Source: Norana najaformis
Lineage: Eukaryota > Annelida > Clitellata > Crassiclitellata > Hormogastridae
DNA: 64,000 nucleotides
Reading direction: 5' to 3'
Assembly (NCBI GenBank): GCA_964023275.1
Contig: OZ029928.1
Span: forward strand, 19,498,517-19,562,516
Shown: positions 11,494 to 23,044 of the stretch, in pieces
How positions within the stretch are numbered: the first letter of the stretch is position 1
How the letters are laid out: each line of letters starts with the position of its first letter
Position numbers and translations under genes: made by a program
The notes under the pieces: model-generated
Database searches by the model: none
Told to the model about the DNA's origin: nothing
What the model saw: the letters and a program-made list of their open reading frames with translations, nothing else

Positions 11494-11770
11494 AGCACAC
11501 GGTAGCCGATTTGGATAGAGTGTTCGGCTTGTAACACGGAGAGTATGGGTTCGAGAGTACGAGTCTGAAGTACGGTTTCGAGAGAAAGGATTTGAGAGTA
11601 CGGGTTCGAGAGTATACGGTTTTGAGAGTACGGCTTCGAGCCTCCTCCTCTGAGACGGTTACTGTGTAGGGACCTTGAGCAAGTCCTTCACTCACAACTG
11701 CTTAGCGCCACAGAACATTGCTTAGTTCATTTTATAGTGGCGCTTAATAAATGCACAAATAATAGTAAAC
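11494..11770 (+). mobile_element. Family F tRNA-derived SINE with amplified B box
   Basis: It starts with a tRNA-like head (GGTAGCCGATTTGGATAGAG, A-box-like). The B-box region GGGTTCGAGAGTACG is then repeated about six times with variation, followed by a body (CTTGAGCAAGTCCTTCACTC) and the 3' end GGCGCTTAATAAATGCA with an AATA-rich tail. Minus-strand copies lie at 16265 and 49755. Confidence 0.75.
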
Positions 11771-11907
11771 TACTAGAGGAAATTGATATTTAGTAATTTA
11801 TAGCTAGTAATAATGTGCACATAATGACTCCCCCAAGGCAGAAGCAAGAAACCATGATTTGACAAAAGTGTTAGGATTTCTGTAAACGCATTTTGTTAGA
11901 CACAAAA

Positions 11908-12000
11908 TAATAATAATAAAATAATAGTAGTAGTAGTAGTGGTAGTAGAAGTAGTAGTAGTAGTAGTATAGTAGTAGTAGGAATAATTTAACAATAAAAT
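11908..12000. repeat. (TAA/TAG)n microsatellite
   Basis: Trinucleotide repeats of TAA then TAG. The following 12000-12360 is unique intronic sequence with no gene seen. Confidence 0.85.
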
Positions 12001-12357
12001 TAGTAGCTATCAGATAGCGATCAGTTATCATCTTTGGGTGAGACCATAGACTATATATATTCTTTGCGATGAGCTGTCTCCGCGATGACTCGGCTGACTG
12101 GGTGCGTTTTCCAACCATTTCCTGTATTCTGAAGATGACTCATTGTCGCTGTCAGAATTCTTGACGACTAAATCAATATCGGTCTGGACATCAGAGATTG
12201 CAGTCTGATGTTTTTAGGCCTGCTATCAACAGTAGACCTATTATCATTATTGTTGTTGTTTTTAAATGAAGGATTACGTCATGAGGATGAAGTAAAAATC
12301 ATTATAATTGATAGACATACGATTTGAAATCACGAGCTTTCGCCGATATTAAGACTC

Positions 12358-12468
12358 TACTACTACAACTACTACTACTTTGTTGGTGATAACGACAACA
12401 ACGACGACGACAATAATGACGACGACAATGATTGTGGTGGTGGTGGTGGTTGATGATGATGATGTTGT

Positions 12469-12529
<61 letters not shown>

Positions 12530-12615
12530 CATATGACACCTACTGATGATGACATTTTCATCCTCAGTTATGAGGAGGAGGAGGAGGAGGAGGAGGAGGA
12601 GGAGAAGGAGGAGAG
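12358..12615. repeat. (GAT)n and (GAG)n microsatellites
   Basis: ACT/ACG-type repeats lead into a long GAT array (about 12452-12530) and a GAG array (about 12570-12612). The poly-Asp, poly-Glu and poly-Ile frames are artefacts of the repeat. Confidence 0.9.
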
Positions 12616-12719
12616 AAGTGGTTAGTAAACGATGCTGAAAACAATGATGATAATGAGACTGAAGAAAGCGATGATAATAAGGATGATTAAACCAAAGACT
12701 AACTGGAAGAGGTCACAAT

Positions 12720-13249
12720 ACATCCTAACAGCTCCTTTCCCCCTTCTCTCTCTGGTCTTCTGGCAACCGGACTTGGTTCTTGACATGATATCTTTGGACA
12801 ACCCCACCGACTTGACGCAGCTTAAACACAACCCACCCTAACAGCTCCTCTTCCACCTTCTCTCTCTGGTCTTCTGGCAACCGGACTTGGTTCTTGACAT
12901 GACATCTTTGGACAACCCCACCGACTTGACGCAGCTCCTTTCCCCCTTCTCTCTCTGGTCTTCTGGCAACCGGACTTGGTTCTTGACATGACTTCTCTGG
13001 ACAACCCCACCGACTTGACGCAGCTTAAACACCTTAAACACAACTTACCCTGAGGGCTCTTTCCCCCTTCTGTCCGTCTCTGTCTCTGTCTGTCTATCTG
13101 TCTCTCTCTCTCTCTCTCTCTATCTCTCTTTCTGGTCTTCTATCAAACGGTTTGGTTCTTGACATGACATCTCTGGACAACCCCACCGACTTGACGCAGC
13201 TTTAACACAACCCATCCTAACAGCTCTTTTCCCCTTCTCTCTGTCTGTC

Positions 13250-13284
<35 letters not shown>

Positions 13285-13435
13285 GATCTTCTGGCAACCG
13301 GGCTCGGTTCTTGACATGGCATCTCTGGACATCCCCACTGACTTGACGCAGCGCTCGTGAATAAGCCGGTGCTTGAGCTTAGCTTTTAAGCAGCGCTTTA
13401 GAAATTTCGAGTTTACGATTACGATTACCAACATT
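12720..13435 (+). mobile_element. Family B SINE-like element with tandemly repeated body
   Basis: A body unit containing CTGGTCTTCTGGCAACCGG, TTGGTTCTTGACATGA and CAACCCCACCGACTTGACGC occurs about five times (near 12755, 12870, 12955, 13135 and 13285). A TCTG/TC microsatellite separates the later copies. Only the last unit continues into the 3' end, GCAGCGCTTTAGAAATTTCG, and a TTACGATTACG tail. Confidence 0.8.
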
Positions 13436-14034
13436 GCTTGAGACGTCATCTCAACTGCAGGTGCAACGCTAACAGAGAACTACCATAAATTCGTAATAGC
13501 CACTGACTAAAGACTGTCCTTCCCTCTGTCCGCCTGTTTGACCGTCTGCCAGTCAGCGTCCGTCCGTCTGGACTCTGCCTCGATAAATCCGCCTTCTGGA
13601 TGGTTCCCAGCAGGTCCCGGAATCTTTCTCGGAGATGAAGTGCTCCCGAGGGTAGCGCCGATGAATAGCCGCTAAATAATTTGTCCTATTCGGCCGCTAG
13701 AGGACGCGACGCTTCCTTCCATAAATCCGGCGCTACGTGGCGGAGGGGGCACGCGACGAATCCGGGAAACGAGAAGAAGAGGGGTGGTGTGGAGGGGGAG
13801 GGTGGAAAGGAAGAGGAGCAGACTGGAGGAGCCGAAGAGTGGAAAGACGGCTCCCATAAAGGGCAACGGGTTATCGGAATGAGGGCTTTCGAATGGTTGC
13901 AATTGGTCGTTCAGCACAGAGGGGAGAAGACCTCTTCAATGGCCATAGTATGAACTAATGGGGAGAAAGACCCATATATGGGCAGGGGTTAAATCTAATG
14001 GGAAATACCGCCACGGCCTTTAGTCGGTAACAGG
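13436..14034. other. Intronic stretch with GC-rich patch, no gene seen
   Basis: Unique sequence. 13640-13960 is CpG- and purine-rich and has open frames on both strands with no recognisable domain. I treat them as chance frames. Confidence 0.4.
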
Positions 14035-14297
14035 ACAATAACCTCCGGACAATTACCCCCCGGACAATAAACCCCGGACAATAACCTTTCTTAAGTCATT
14101 TCCTTCTTAAGTCATTTCCTTCTTAAGTCATTTCCTTCTTAGGTCATTTCCTTCTTAAGTCACTTCCTTTTTAAGTCATTTCCTTCTTAGGTCATTTCCT
14201 TCTTAAGTCACTTCCTTCTTAAGTCATTTCCTTCTTAGGTCATTTCCTTCTTAAGTCATTTCCTTCTTAAGTCATTTCCTTCTTAAGTCATTTCAAT
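14035..14297. repeat. GGACAATAACC repeat and 16-bp minisatellite
   Basis: Four imperfect copies of GGACAATAACC (14032-14085) precede about 13 copies of the 16-bp unit TTAAGTCATTTCCTTC (about 14091-14295). Confidence 0.9.
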
Positions 14298-14334
14298 AAC
14301 ATCAGAGGCGCTTCAAGAAATCTCTCTAACACGT

Positions 14335-14640
14335 ATGGTGAATGTTTATCTTCGGTATCATGGATACCGCCCACTTCACCTCTCAATCTCTGCGCAGGTC
14401 CTTTCACTCAAAACTGAATACTTTCCTCTTACTCTTATGATCTCACTTTCCGGTTCAATTCCAAACACCACCCACTGTAGCCGTCTGACTCTCACCTGCC
14501 TGAATCTTAGATCTTGACCTGGAACCGAACCCTTCCTGTCTATCGATTTTGTTTTGACTGAGCGCCTGTGAAATAAGCTGGTTCCGGCGACTTACCTTTC
14601 GTTGGGCGCTGTAGAAATCTCGAGCTTACGATTACAACTG
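14335..14640 (+). mobile_element. Family A LINE 3' end, 5'-truncated
   Basis: A decayed coding end (CAGGTCCTTTCACTCAAAAC) leads into the family A 3' region (GGAACCGAACCCTTCCTG, ATCGATTTTGTTTTGACTG, TTGGGCGCTGTAGAAATCTC) and a TTACGATTAC tail. Confidence 0.75.
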
Positions 14641-15339
14641 TCTGCCTAACTACTGTATTGACCAGGTGTGGTAATGTCAACGCCACCATAAAGATATATT
14701 ACCGAGTTCCTGAGATGGCGTTTGAGTTGTCTTAGGAGTGCCCTCACCAGTAAAAACCTCGCTATCGTTTGATCTTTCGCCGAAGCAAATAAATCAGCGC
14801 CCTCTGATCTTCCGTACCGGTTGATAGACGCATTTATCAGAACCGTGTTTACGATGGCGGTGATGATTGTGGTACGGAGGCGCTGAAGTGACGAGCAGAC
14901 TGCGGGACGTCATCGTTTATCGCCGTCATTCGAGGTCCTCCGTATTGTGATGGCGGTGCGGTGTTTACGATAGTCACGTCGGCGTAAAGTGGTAAGTAAT
15001 GGTCGGCTGAGGTATACGGTAAGGTAAGTTATATGACTAGGTAATGTATGCATGTGTGTAGCGTGTTATTTATGTAGTGTCTTTAGCGAACATAACGAGG
15101 GTCTAAAACATAGCTATCTCGCAGATGTAAACAGTTACGCTCTAAGATATTTTGCAAATGTTTCTTTAGCAAATGTCTGTGGCGGAACAGTACGTATTTT
15201 TAGTGGAAGAATGTTCCAGAAGGATGGTCCAGTGCTTGAGAAATCTCTACTGGATTTGTATGTAAAGAACAATTGGGAAGGTACAAACCTTGTCGAAGAA
15301 TTCGGAAACTTCAGTTTTGTATAGGGGAGTTTTTAACGG
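14641..15339. other. Intronic unique sequence, partly CpG-rich
   Basis: 14820-15020 is CpG-rich. A 90-codon open frame at 15052-15324 has no family I recognise, no consensus acceptor upstream that I could defend and no relation to the receptor. I leave it unannotated as a gene. Confidence 0.4.
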
Positions 15340-15450
15340 TTTGAAAACCAGAAAAGGGTTCGGTTCCAGGTCAAGATCCAAAAGTCAGGCAGAGAGACAG
15401 CTTGGCAAGCAACTACGGTGGGCGATGTTTAGGATTGAACCGGAAAGACC
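15340..15450 (-). mobile_element. Family A fragment
   Basis: GGGTTCGGTTCCAGGTCAAG and TACGGTGGGCGATGTTTAGG match the inner part of family A in minus orientation. The 3' end and tail are missing. Confidence 0.65.
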
Positions 15451-15560
15451 CTCCTCGGGGACCTTAAATGGCGTGTAGCGGTGGTGAAGGATCTCACCCG
15501 TGCGCGGGTGGAGGCCATATGGCCGCTATAGAAAAACGTGTACAATTTACAATTTAAGAG
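15451..15560 (+). mobile_element. Family C 3' half abutting a family A fragment
   Basis: GGGGACCTTAAATGGCGTG, GGTGGTGAAGGATCTCACCC and GGCCGCTATAGAAAAACGTG, followed by an ACAATTTACAATTT tail. It is in plus orientation, opposite to the A fragment it joins. Confidence 0.75.
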
Positions 15561-16125
15561 GAAATAGGGGAGAAAAGTAGTTCGCTGCTATTTGACTACT
15601 TAAACAGTAGTTAACAACTACAAGTCTTTAACTACCTTTATCTTTGCTCTTAAATGGGTGACAGTGTACACAACGTATTTAAATATTATTTCATTTCGAT
15701 TTTGTAATGGCGTGATCGTTTTCCAAATAAACTTGACATTTCCTTGTTGCGTCTTCCATAGTCTTTGTCGACAGCCATTGGCCGGATTCAGCCGGCGCAA
15801 TAATTGATAGGTCCATGATGTATGGAGCGCGGCTGTGCTCAAAAGTAATCGCGCTTCACAAGATATTAGATTCGGAGTTGTGACATGGAATACTGGAGCT
15901 ATATAATCCCGCCGTCTTAGTGGCCAAAGGATCCATCATAAGTGAACGTGCACGGCGATGGTATCTGTGCTTTGACGTGTGTCCGGATGCGTGCGTCCTT
16001 TCGGCTGTGCGTCTGTGTACGTTTAAATGGTTTGGCAAGAGCAGATCCATCAATTTTTTGGAAATCGAAGGAAACTAAACCGGACGTGACGTGTTTCTTT
16101 GAAAAAGCCATCAATCAACGTCATG

Positions 16126-16130
16126 GTCGC

Positions 16131-16163
<33 letters not shown>

Positions 16164-16193
16164 GGCAGACAGACAGACAGACAGACAGACAGA
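16126..16193. repeat. (CAGA)n microsatellite
   Basis: Nearly pure CAGA tetranucleotide array with one CAGG interruption. Confidence 0.95.
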
Positions 16194-16264
16194 TAATTAT
16201 ACGGTACATACATAAACAAGTATATAGGCCAACACATACATAAGTTCATGTTATACGTTCATGT

Positions 16265-16425
16265 TATTAATTCTGCATTTATTAAGCGCCACTATCCAAT
16301 GTCAAATCGCCGTGAAGGAATTGCTGCAAGTTCATACCGTCTCAGTGGAGGAGGTTCGAACCCGAAACATCCACATCACAAGGCGAGTCCTCAAACCAAT
16401 CGACTACCGTGTCACACAGACATAC
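16265..16425 (-). mobile_element. Family F tRNA-derived SINE
   Basis: In minus orientation it has a tRNA-like head with B box GGTTCGAACC, a body and the 3' end GTGGCGCTTAATAAATGCAG. There is no box amplification here, so it serves as the reference form for the two expanded copies. Confidence 0.7.
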
Positions 16426-16554
16426 AAAAATACATACATCCTGTATATACGTACTTTCATAAATACATCCGTATGCATGCATAAACATATACGTGCACAC
16501 ATACATAGAGATTCAGATACAAGCGGACAAACCGAAGCGCAGTGACGGAATATT

Positions 16555-16990
16555 ACATATAGTAATCGTAAACTCGAGATTTCTACAGCGCCCAACGAGA
16601 GCTAAGTCGCGGGAACCAGCTTATTCACAGGCGCTCAGTCAAAACAAAATCGATAGGCAGGAAGGGTTCGGTTCCAGGTCAAAATCCAAGGGTCAGTCAG
16701 GCAGGCAGTCGGACGGCTGCGGTGGGTGATGTTTGGAATTGGATCTGCATGATAGATAAAGGGGAAGAAGAAAAATCAGGATATGATCTGCGGAAGAGGA
16801 GTGTTTTCAGTTTTTGAGTGGAAGACCTGCCCAGATATTGCAAGGGGTGAAGTTTTGGTGAGTTCATAGGATGGGTCAGAGAATTGTCGTAATTCTGGTT
16901 GGAAACAGTATGAGAAACGGTTTTGTCTGCATTCGCATAAGTTTCTGTGTTATGCCGCAAATTTTGTGCCTGCGTTCTACTTTGGCATCG
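16555..16990 (-). mobile_element. Family A LINE 3' end with decayed RT C-terminus
   Basis: The + strand shows a tail (ATCGTAAACTCGAG), TTTCTACAGCGCCCAACGAG and the standard 3' region. It then continues into sequence whose minus-strand translation resembles the LINE C-terminal segment (a frame with DPSY, then FHSKTEN-like residues, broken by frameshifts). Family A short copies are therefore 5'-truncated LINE ends. Confidence 0.75.
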
Positions 16991-17204
16991 TCCGTAGGCT
17001 GATATTATCGCGTCCAAATACGCTATATTATTTATAAATATATCTAAAAAATCGTTTTTTTGCTCAGACGGTCAATGAAATCGTTCTTTCTTCCGGTGAC
17101 TGTTTGATCGTCGGAGTATGGTCTGACCTTGGGGTCAGAACTAAAAGCAGAGTCATCTGCCGATGGATGGACTCTCTCTTCCTGCTCCTCTAGGAATTCG
17201 ATTC

Positions 17205-17520
17205 GATTGAACGGTCGACTGATTGATTGATTGATGAACTGACTGAGTGTCGAACTGAATGACTTATTTCCTTACATACTTGCTAATTGATTGATTGACT
17301 GATTGACTGACTGACTGATTGATTGATTGACTGACTGATTACTTGATTGATTGGTTGATTGATTGATTTGTTGATTGGTTGATTGATTGATTGATTGGTT
17401 GGTTGATTGGTTGATTGATTGACTAGCCGTTTAGTTTTTACTGATTGATTTTCTCATCGATTTACTGATCGAATGACTGACTGACTGATTGATTGATTGA
17501 CAGATTCAGACAGGCGGTAG
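17205..17520. repeat. (TTGA/CTGA)n degenerate array
   Basis: TGAT/TGAC tetranucleotide variants, ending in a CAGACA run (to about 17570). Confidence 0.9.
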
Positions 17521-17679
17521 ATCAGACAGACACAGACAGACAAAGACAGACAAACAGACTCACAGGCAAGGAAAAGCAGGAGTACAGAGACGAAAGTGAA
17601 ACCGTTGGAGACATGATCCGCCTACTAATCACCGCGTAACCCAAGAAATCGCTGTTCAATATAGCACTAGCTGGCTTAC

Positions 17680-18335
17680 ATACATGAATATATATATACA
17701 TGAATATATATATATAACAATACAACAAATTCATATATATATATATTGGATAGTGTGGAATGGTGATTTGCATTCACAGCTGTCGAATGTTCTCATGCAG
17801 AGAGACGCAGTATACACTCCTCTCCATTGCTCCATAGATACACTCCCTGCTCTAAAACACCCCGTGTGCTATGGTTAGCCATACACTTACATACATACAT
17901 AAATACATGCATACATACATGCACACACACATACATATATACATACATACCTACATACATATACATACATACATATATACATACATACATACATATACAC
18001 ATACATACATATATACATACATACATACACATATATACATTCATACACATACATATATACATACATACATGCATACATATGCATATATACATACATACAC
18101 ACATACATACATAGACATGCATACATACAGATATACGTACATACATACATACATATATACACTATCATACATACATGCATGCATGCATGCATACATACAT
18201 GCATACATACATACACACATACATACATACATACATACATACACACATCCATACATACATACATGCATACACACATACATACATACATACATACATAGAC
18301 ATGCATACATGTAGGCATAGACGTATAGATACACT
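17680..18335. repeat. (TA)n and (TACA)n arrays
   Basis: A TA-rich patch (17685-17750) and an interrupted TACA array (17880-18335). Long Tyr/Thr/His and Met/Tyr/Cys frames on both strands are repeat translations. Confidence 0.95.
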
Positions 18336-18399
18336 TACATGATAAATACATGCAAAATTTGTTTTTCTTCGTTTGTGTTACTATTTGCCTGTATACAGA

Positions 18400-18775
18400 T
18401 TGCATATTTGGTATGTATGTATTTAAGTATGTATGTATGTATGTATTTAAGTATTTATGTATGTATGTATTTAAGTATTTATATATGTATGTATTTAAGT
18501 ATTTATGTATGTATGTATTTAAGTATTTATGTATGTATGTATTTAAGTATTTATGTATGTATGTATTTAAGTATTTATGTATGTATGTATTTAAGTATTT
18601 ATGTATGTATGTATTTAAGTATTTATGTATGTATTTACGTACGTATGTATGTATGTATTTATGTATGTATGTACGTACGTATGTATGTATGTATTTAAGT
18701 ATTGTATGTATGTATGTATGTATTACGTACGTATGTATGTATGTATGCATATTTGTATGTATAAACACCTAATAC
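18400..18775. repeat. TATG array with 24-bp higher-order unit
   Basis: ATGTATGTATGTATTTAAGT plus ATTT repeats as a 24-bp unit, roughly nine times, grading into plain TATG with GTACGTACG insertions. Confidence 0.9.
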
Positions 18776-18779
18776 ATTC

Positions 18780-19015
18780 GTATTCGTAAAATCGACATTT
18801 CTAAAGCGCTACTTGAAAGCTAAGCACAGGGCACCAGCTTATTTACGAGCGCTGCGTCAAGTCAGTGGGGTTGTCCAAAGATGCCATGTCAAGAACCAAG
18901 TCCGGTTGCCAGAAGACCAGAGAGAGAAGGGGGAGGAGCTGTTAGGGTGGGTTGTGTTTAATTAAGCTGAGTGAAATGGGAAGGCAGTGGATTGGATGGA
19001 TCAGTGTAGGATTTC
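18780..19015 (-). mobile_element. Family B SINE-like copy
   Basis: Reads CGTATTCGTAAAATCG (tail), TTTCTAAAGCGCTACTTG, AAAGCTAAGCACAGGGCACC, GTCAGTGGGGTTGTCC and AAGAACCAAGTCCGGTTGCC. One body unit only. Confidence 0.8.
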
Positions 19016-19319
19016 ACGAAAGGGCGAGACTTCTGTTTTGAATAGACAGAGGGGATATAGCGCCTTTTAAAAATTTAAGCAGATGCTACTTTGATAAATA
19101 TCTTAAGCAGAGCCAATGAAACGGTGGAGGATTATTTCCTGAAAAAATACCAATAGACGAGAAAGCAATATAGGGTCGAGCCGATGTGTTGAAACGCCTT
19201 AGGCACCCGCTTAATCCAGGGTAAGAAGCACGCAGGATCTCCGAACCTGTTGACTCGATATTTCAGAAGACGCCACTCCCTGCAGATGAAAGCTGGAGCA
19301 GTGCCGACAAGCGAAGCCC

Positions 19320-19860
19320 AACACAGCAGGAGTATTGAGTACTGAAATATCTTGAGTATCTTGAGTATTGAAGATACGCTAATCTTGAAAAAATACTCAA
19401 CGTTGAAACGTAGGCAAGTGTTGAAAAATATGCAGGTGGTGAAATATACGCACATTTGAAAACAGATCTACGCAAAAAATGTTGAAAAATATCCAATGCT
19501 GATAAATATGAAAATTTTATAATGCAAGCAAATGTTGCGAAATCCCGAAATGTTGATAAATATGCAAATTTTATATTAAACACAAATGTTGCAAAACATG
19601 CAATATGCAAAAATGAAAGATATGTAAATTTTCTAATTTACGCAAGTGTTGAAAAATACCCAAATGTTGAAAATACATGCAATCACTGATAAATATGAAA
19701 ATTTTATATTATACCCAAATGTTTAAAAATATACTAATTTTATAATATACACAAATTCTGAAAATATACCCAAATGCTGAAATAATACGCATACGTTGAA
19801 AATACAGGCAAACGTTGAGATAGTAGGCAGATGTTGAAAACCGCAAAGACACCGTATTTG
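19320..19860. repeat. Degenerate AT-rich tandem repeat (about 28-45 bp units)
   Basis: Recurrent words GTTGAAAAATA, CAAATGTTGA and GATAAATATGAAAATTTTAT with varying spacing. It looks like an old, decayed minisatellite. Confidence 0.7.
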
Positions 19861-20104
19861 CCTACTTCTGTTCCAACAGCTTAAATGTTTGCGCATTTCT
19901 TGCGCACCTCCTTCTGTCCGTCTGCGTGTACGTCTCTGTCTTCCTCTATGTATGTCTCCGTATCTCTCACGCATTTGTAAAATTTGTCTAGGGTTTTGTT
20001 TCTGATTCGTTCTGTGTGAAAGACAAATGCTTGCTGTCTGTTGTCTTCATAAATCGTAGCAGACGATCGGAGAAAAATAAATTCTCATCAGCGTCGCGCT
20101 ACGG

Positions 20105-20400
20105 AAAATATGCAAAAGCAACATAGCAGACAGACAGAAGCAGACAGACAGACACACACACAGACAAACAGAAAGACACAGACAGACAGACAGAGGGACG
20201 GACAGACACACAGACAAACAGACAGAAAGACACAGACAGACAGACAGAGGGACGGACAGACACACAGACAAACAGACAGAAAGACACAGACAGACAGACG
20301 GACGGACAGAAGGACAGAAAGAGAGGCGGACGGACGAGCAGACATACTGACAGAAAGATAGACAAACAGTCAAGCAGACAGACAAGACTCACGGACGGAT
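20105..20400. repeat. (CAGA)n array with 56-bp higher-order unit
   Basis: CAGACAGA runs punctuated by AGAGGGACGGACAGACACAC at regular intervals, two to three times. Confidence 0.9.
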
Positions 20401-20439
20401 GCTCGGAAAGACAGACTCCCTGACATTCATAGAAACATT

Positions 20440-21060
20440 CGTAATAAATAAATCATACATACACACATACATACATACATAATTATATACATACATACAC
20501 ACATATATACATATATACATACATACACACATATATACATGCATACCTAGTTATATACATACATATATACATACATACATATATATATATACATAATTAT
20601 ATACATTCATATATACATACATATATACATATATATACATACATACACATATATACATACATGCGTACATACATACTTACGTACATACGTACATACACAT
20701 GCACATACATAAACACTACATACATAAACACATGCAAACATACTTGTATGCACAGACATACATCCAATCATACATGCACACACATACATACACATACATA
20801 CACACATACATACACACTTACATGCCTACATACATACACACATACATACACATACACACATACATGCCTATATATAACTGTGTCTTGATCCCTGCTTAAT
20901 GTAATTATATTACAATGCAATTGAAAACAACGGCTGCATTAATATATATATATATATATAAGTATATATAATGAATTGAAAAATACACATACACGTGCAT
21001 ATATATCTACATACATATGTACATATATATACATATAGACAGAGACTATATATATAATAT
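20440..21060. repeat. (TACA)n and (TA)n arrays
   Basis: An interrupted TACA/CACA array to about 20870, then TA-rich sequence at 20940-21060. Confidence 0.9.
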
Positions 21061-21221
21061 TAGATGTGGACACGAAGTCGGATATACTGTTATAGGCGTC
21101 CGCGTGCGTTCGCGCATGTCTGCACGCATGCGCAGCGGTGTGTGCTTGTCATCGTATGACGCATGCTGCTGTTGTCCCTTGGGATGAACCGGAAGAGATG
21201 ATGGTCTGGCTTCAGCGGCAG

Positions 21222-21780
21222 AGGAAGAGGAGGAAGAAGAGGAGGAGGAAGTATGAGTCAGATTTATTTCCGGTGCAGTCTGGAACGAGAGACATCTAAA
21301 GGAACAGTCGAATAGGAGGACGAAGAAGGGGATGAGAAAGAAGAGGAGGAGAAGGAGGAGGAGGAAGAAGAGGAGGAGGAAGAAGAGGAAGAGGAATAAG
21401 AGGAAGATGAGGATGAAAAGGAATGGTAGGAAGAAGACGAGGAAGAGTGAAGAAGACGAAGAAGAGGGGGAAGAAGATGAGGAAGAGGGGGAAGAAGATG
21501 AGGAAGAGGGGGAAGAAGATGAGGAAGAAGGGGAAGATGAGGAAGAGCGGGAAGAAAATGAGGAAGAGGGGAAGAAGATGAGGAAGAGGGAGAAGAAGAC
21601 GAGGAAGAAGGGAAAAAGAAAAAAAGAAAGACATAAAGGAAGGAAGGAAGAACGAAGAAAGAAAGAAAAAAGAAGTAAGGAAAGGAAGGAATGAGAGAAG
21701 GAAGAACGACAGAAATCAAATAGCCAATCAGAGGAAAAGCTGATGAAAGAGGAAGAGATGAGACAGCCAGAAGAATGAGG
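21222..21780. repeat. Polypurine tract (GAA/GGA-rich)
   Basis: More than 500 bp of near-continuous A and G on the + strand, with a GAAGAAGATGAGGAAGAGGG sub-repeat. Glu/Lys/Arg and Ser/Phe/Leu frames are artefacts. Confidence 0.9.
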
Positions 21781-21944
21781 AGGATGCGGAGGATGGAGAG
21801 GGAAAGAAAAGAGGATGGATGGAGCGAGAGCCGCCGTTGTGGACTTTGCAGCGAGATTAACGTAAGCCGAAGTAGCCAAACAGGTGACCAGTGCTAGTCA
21901 CGTGAGGCGCGGACGACGCATTCTGCCTTTGCAGTTGGATTAGT

Positions 21945-22285
21945 TTCAGAGTGGGTGGGTAGTGGTGGGTATGGTGGGTGGGCCAAAGGGTGTGGGTGGG
22001 CCAAAGTGAGTGGGCCATAATGAGTGGGTGACCAGTGTGGGTGGGCCAGTGTGTGTGGGCCAGGGTGGGGGGCCAAAAGGGGATGGGCCAAGGTGGGTGG
22101 GCCAATGTGGGTGGGCCATGGTGAGTGGGTGGGCCAAAGGGAATGGGCCAAGGTGGGTAGGCCAATGTGGGTGGGCCGTGGCGAGTGGATCGGCGATGGT
22201 GGGTGGGCGAATGTGGGTGGGTCAAGGTGGGTGGGCCAATGTGGGTGGGCCATGGTGGGTGGGTGGGCCAGAGTGGGTGGATGGC
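21945..22285. repeat. GTGGGTGGGCCA minisatellite
   Basis: About 20 imperfect copies of a 12-18 bp unit built on GTGGGTGGGCCAA. The + strand has repeated GGG runs that could form quadruplexes. The Trp/Gly/Pro frames are repeat translations. Confidence 0.85.
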
Positions 22286-22544
22286 CATCACTTTGCCGAG
22301 TGTTTGCTTTTGGTTATTGTGATTTCACTTCAGTTTGAACGAATTAGTTGTGTTTTTAAAACTTCTGTCCAGCCCTTTACTTTCATCTGTTGACTTCTAT
22401 AGCGCCGTTATCATAACTCACAAGGCATCAATCAATGGTCGCTTCAAATCGTTTTACGGGGAACCGTAATTGAAATCATAAACCATTGGAGAATCCCCTT
22501 CGAAATCTGATAAGTCAAACAAGTCAGAAATCAAGCTACGGTGG

Positions 22545-22735
22545 GTAATTAATTAATTAATTAATTAATCGATTGATTGATTGATTGACTGACTGACTGA
22601 CTGACTGATTGACTGACTGACTGACTGACTGAATAATTAATTAATTAATTAATTGAGTAAGTAAGTAAGTAAGTAAGTAAGTAAATAAGTAGGTAAGTAA
22701 GTAAGCAAGCAAGCAAGCAAGTAAGTAAGTAAGTA
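22545..22735. repeat. (TTAA), (GACT) and (GTAA) tetranucleotide arrays
   Basis: Three tetranucleotide arrays in succession. The GTAA array (22655-22735) directly adjoins the 3' end of the minus-strand LINE remnant that follows. Confidence 0.9.
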
Positions 22736-22935
22736 ATGCATTTGTTAACACGCCATGCGTCCATTGACTGAGCGAGGAATCGTAGGGTAACGAAGTTGAA
22801 CAGACAAGTCTTAAATTCGGACTTGAATGACAGAAGGCGCAGAAGGGGCCAGAACTTTGGACCAAAATCTCGAGAGCTCAACAGTATCCTCTTGCGAGGC
22901 AAAACAAGAATCAATGTCCTTTGAGAGAGGATTTT
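22736..22935 (-). mobile_element. LINE reverse-transcriptase C-terminal remnant
   Basis: The minus-strand frame contains RDFGPKFWPLLRLLSFKSEF then KTCLF, which fits the conserved C-terminus of CR1/L2-like non-LTR retrotransposons (GPxLWN ... FKSxLKTxLF). Its 3' end reads GGCGTGTTAACAAATGCATT and runs into an ACTT array. Confidence 0.7.
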
Positions 22936-23044
22936 GTACCACATATGCGTGTAATTACATTCGTATTACAATGTAAATGTGTCCTTTGAGAGAGGATTTT
23001 GTACCACATATGCGTGTGAATACATTCGTATTACAATGTAAATG
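22915..23044. repeat. 65-bp direct tandem duplication
   Basis: A segment starting TGTCCTTTGAGAGAGG at 22915 is repeated at 22980 with two or three differences. Each copy ends in AATGTAAATGT, the family C tail motif. Confidence 0.85.

Noticed and set aside
15052..15324. A 90-codon open frame of balanced composition
   Set aside because: No recognisable domain, no supported splice sites and no fit to the phase-1 exon pattern. It cannot be excluded as an exon of an unknown gene.
17887..18768. A 293-codon minus-strand frame (Tyr/Ile/His/Met/Cys)
   Set aside because: Pure translation of TACA/TATG repeats, which lack stops in several frames.
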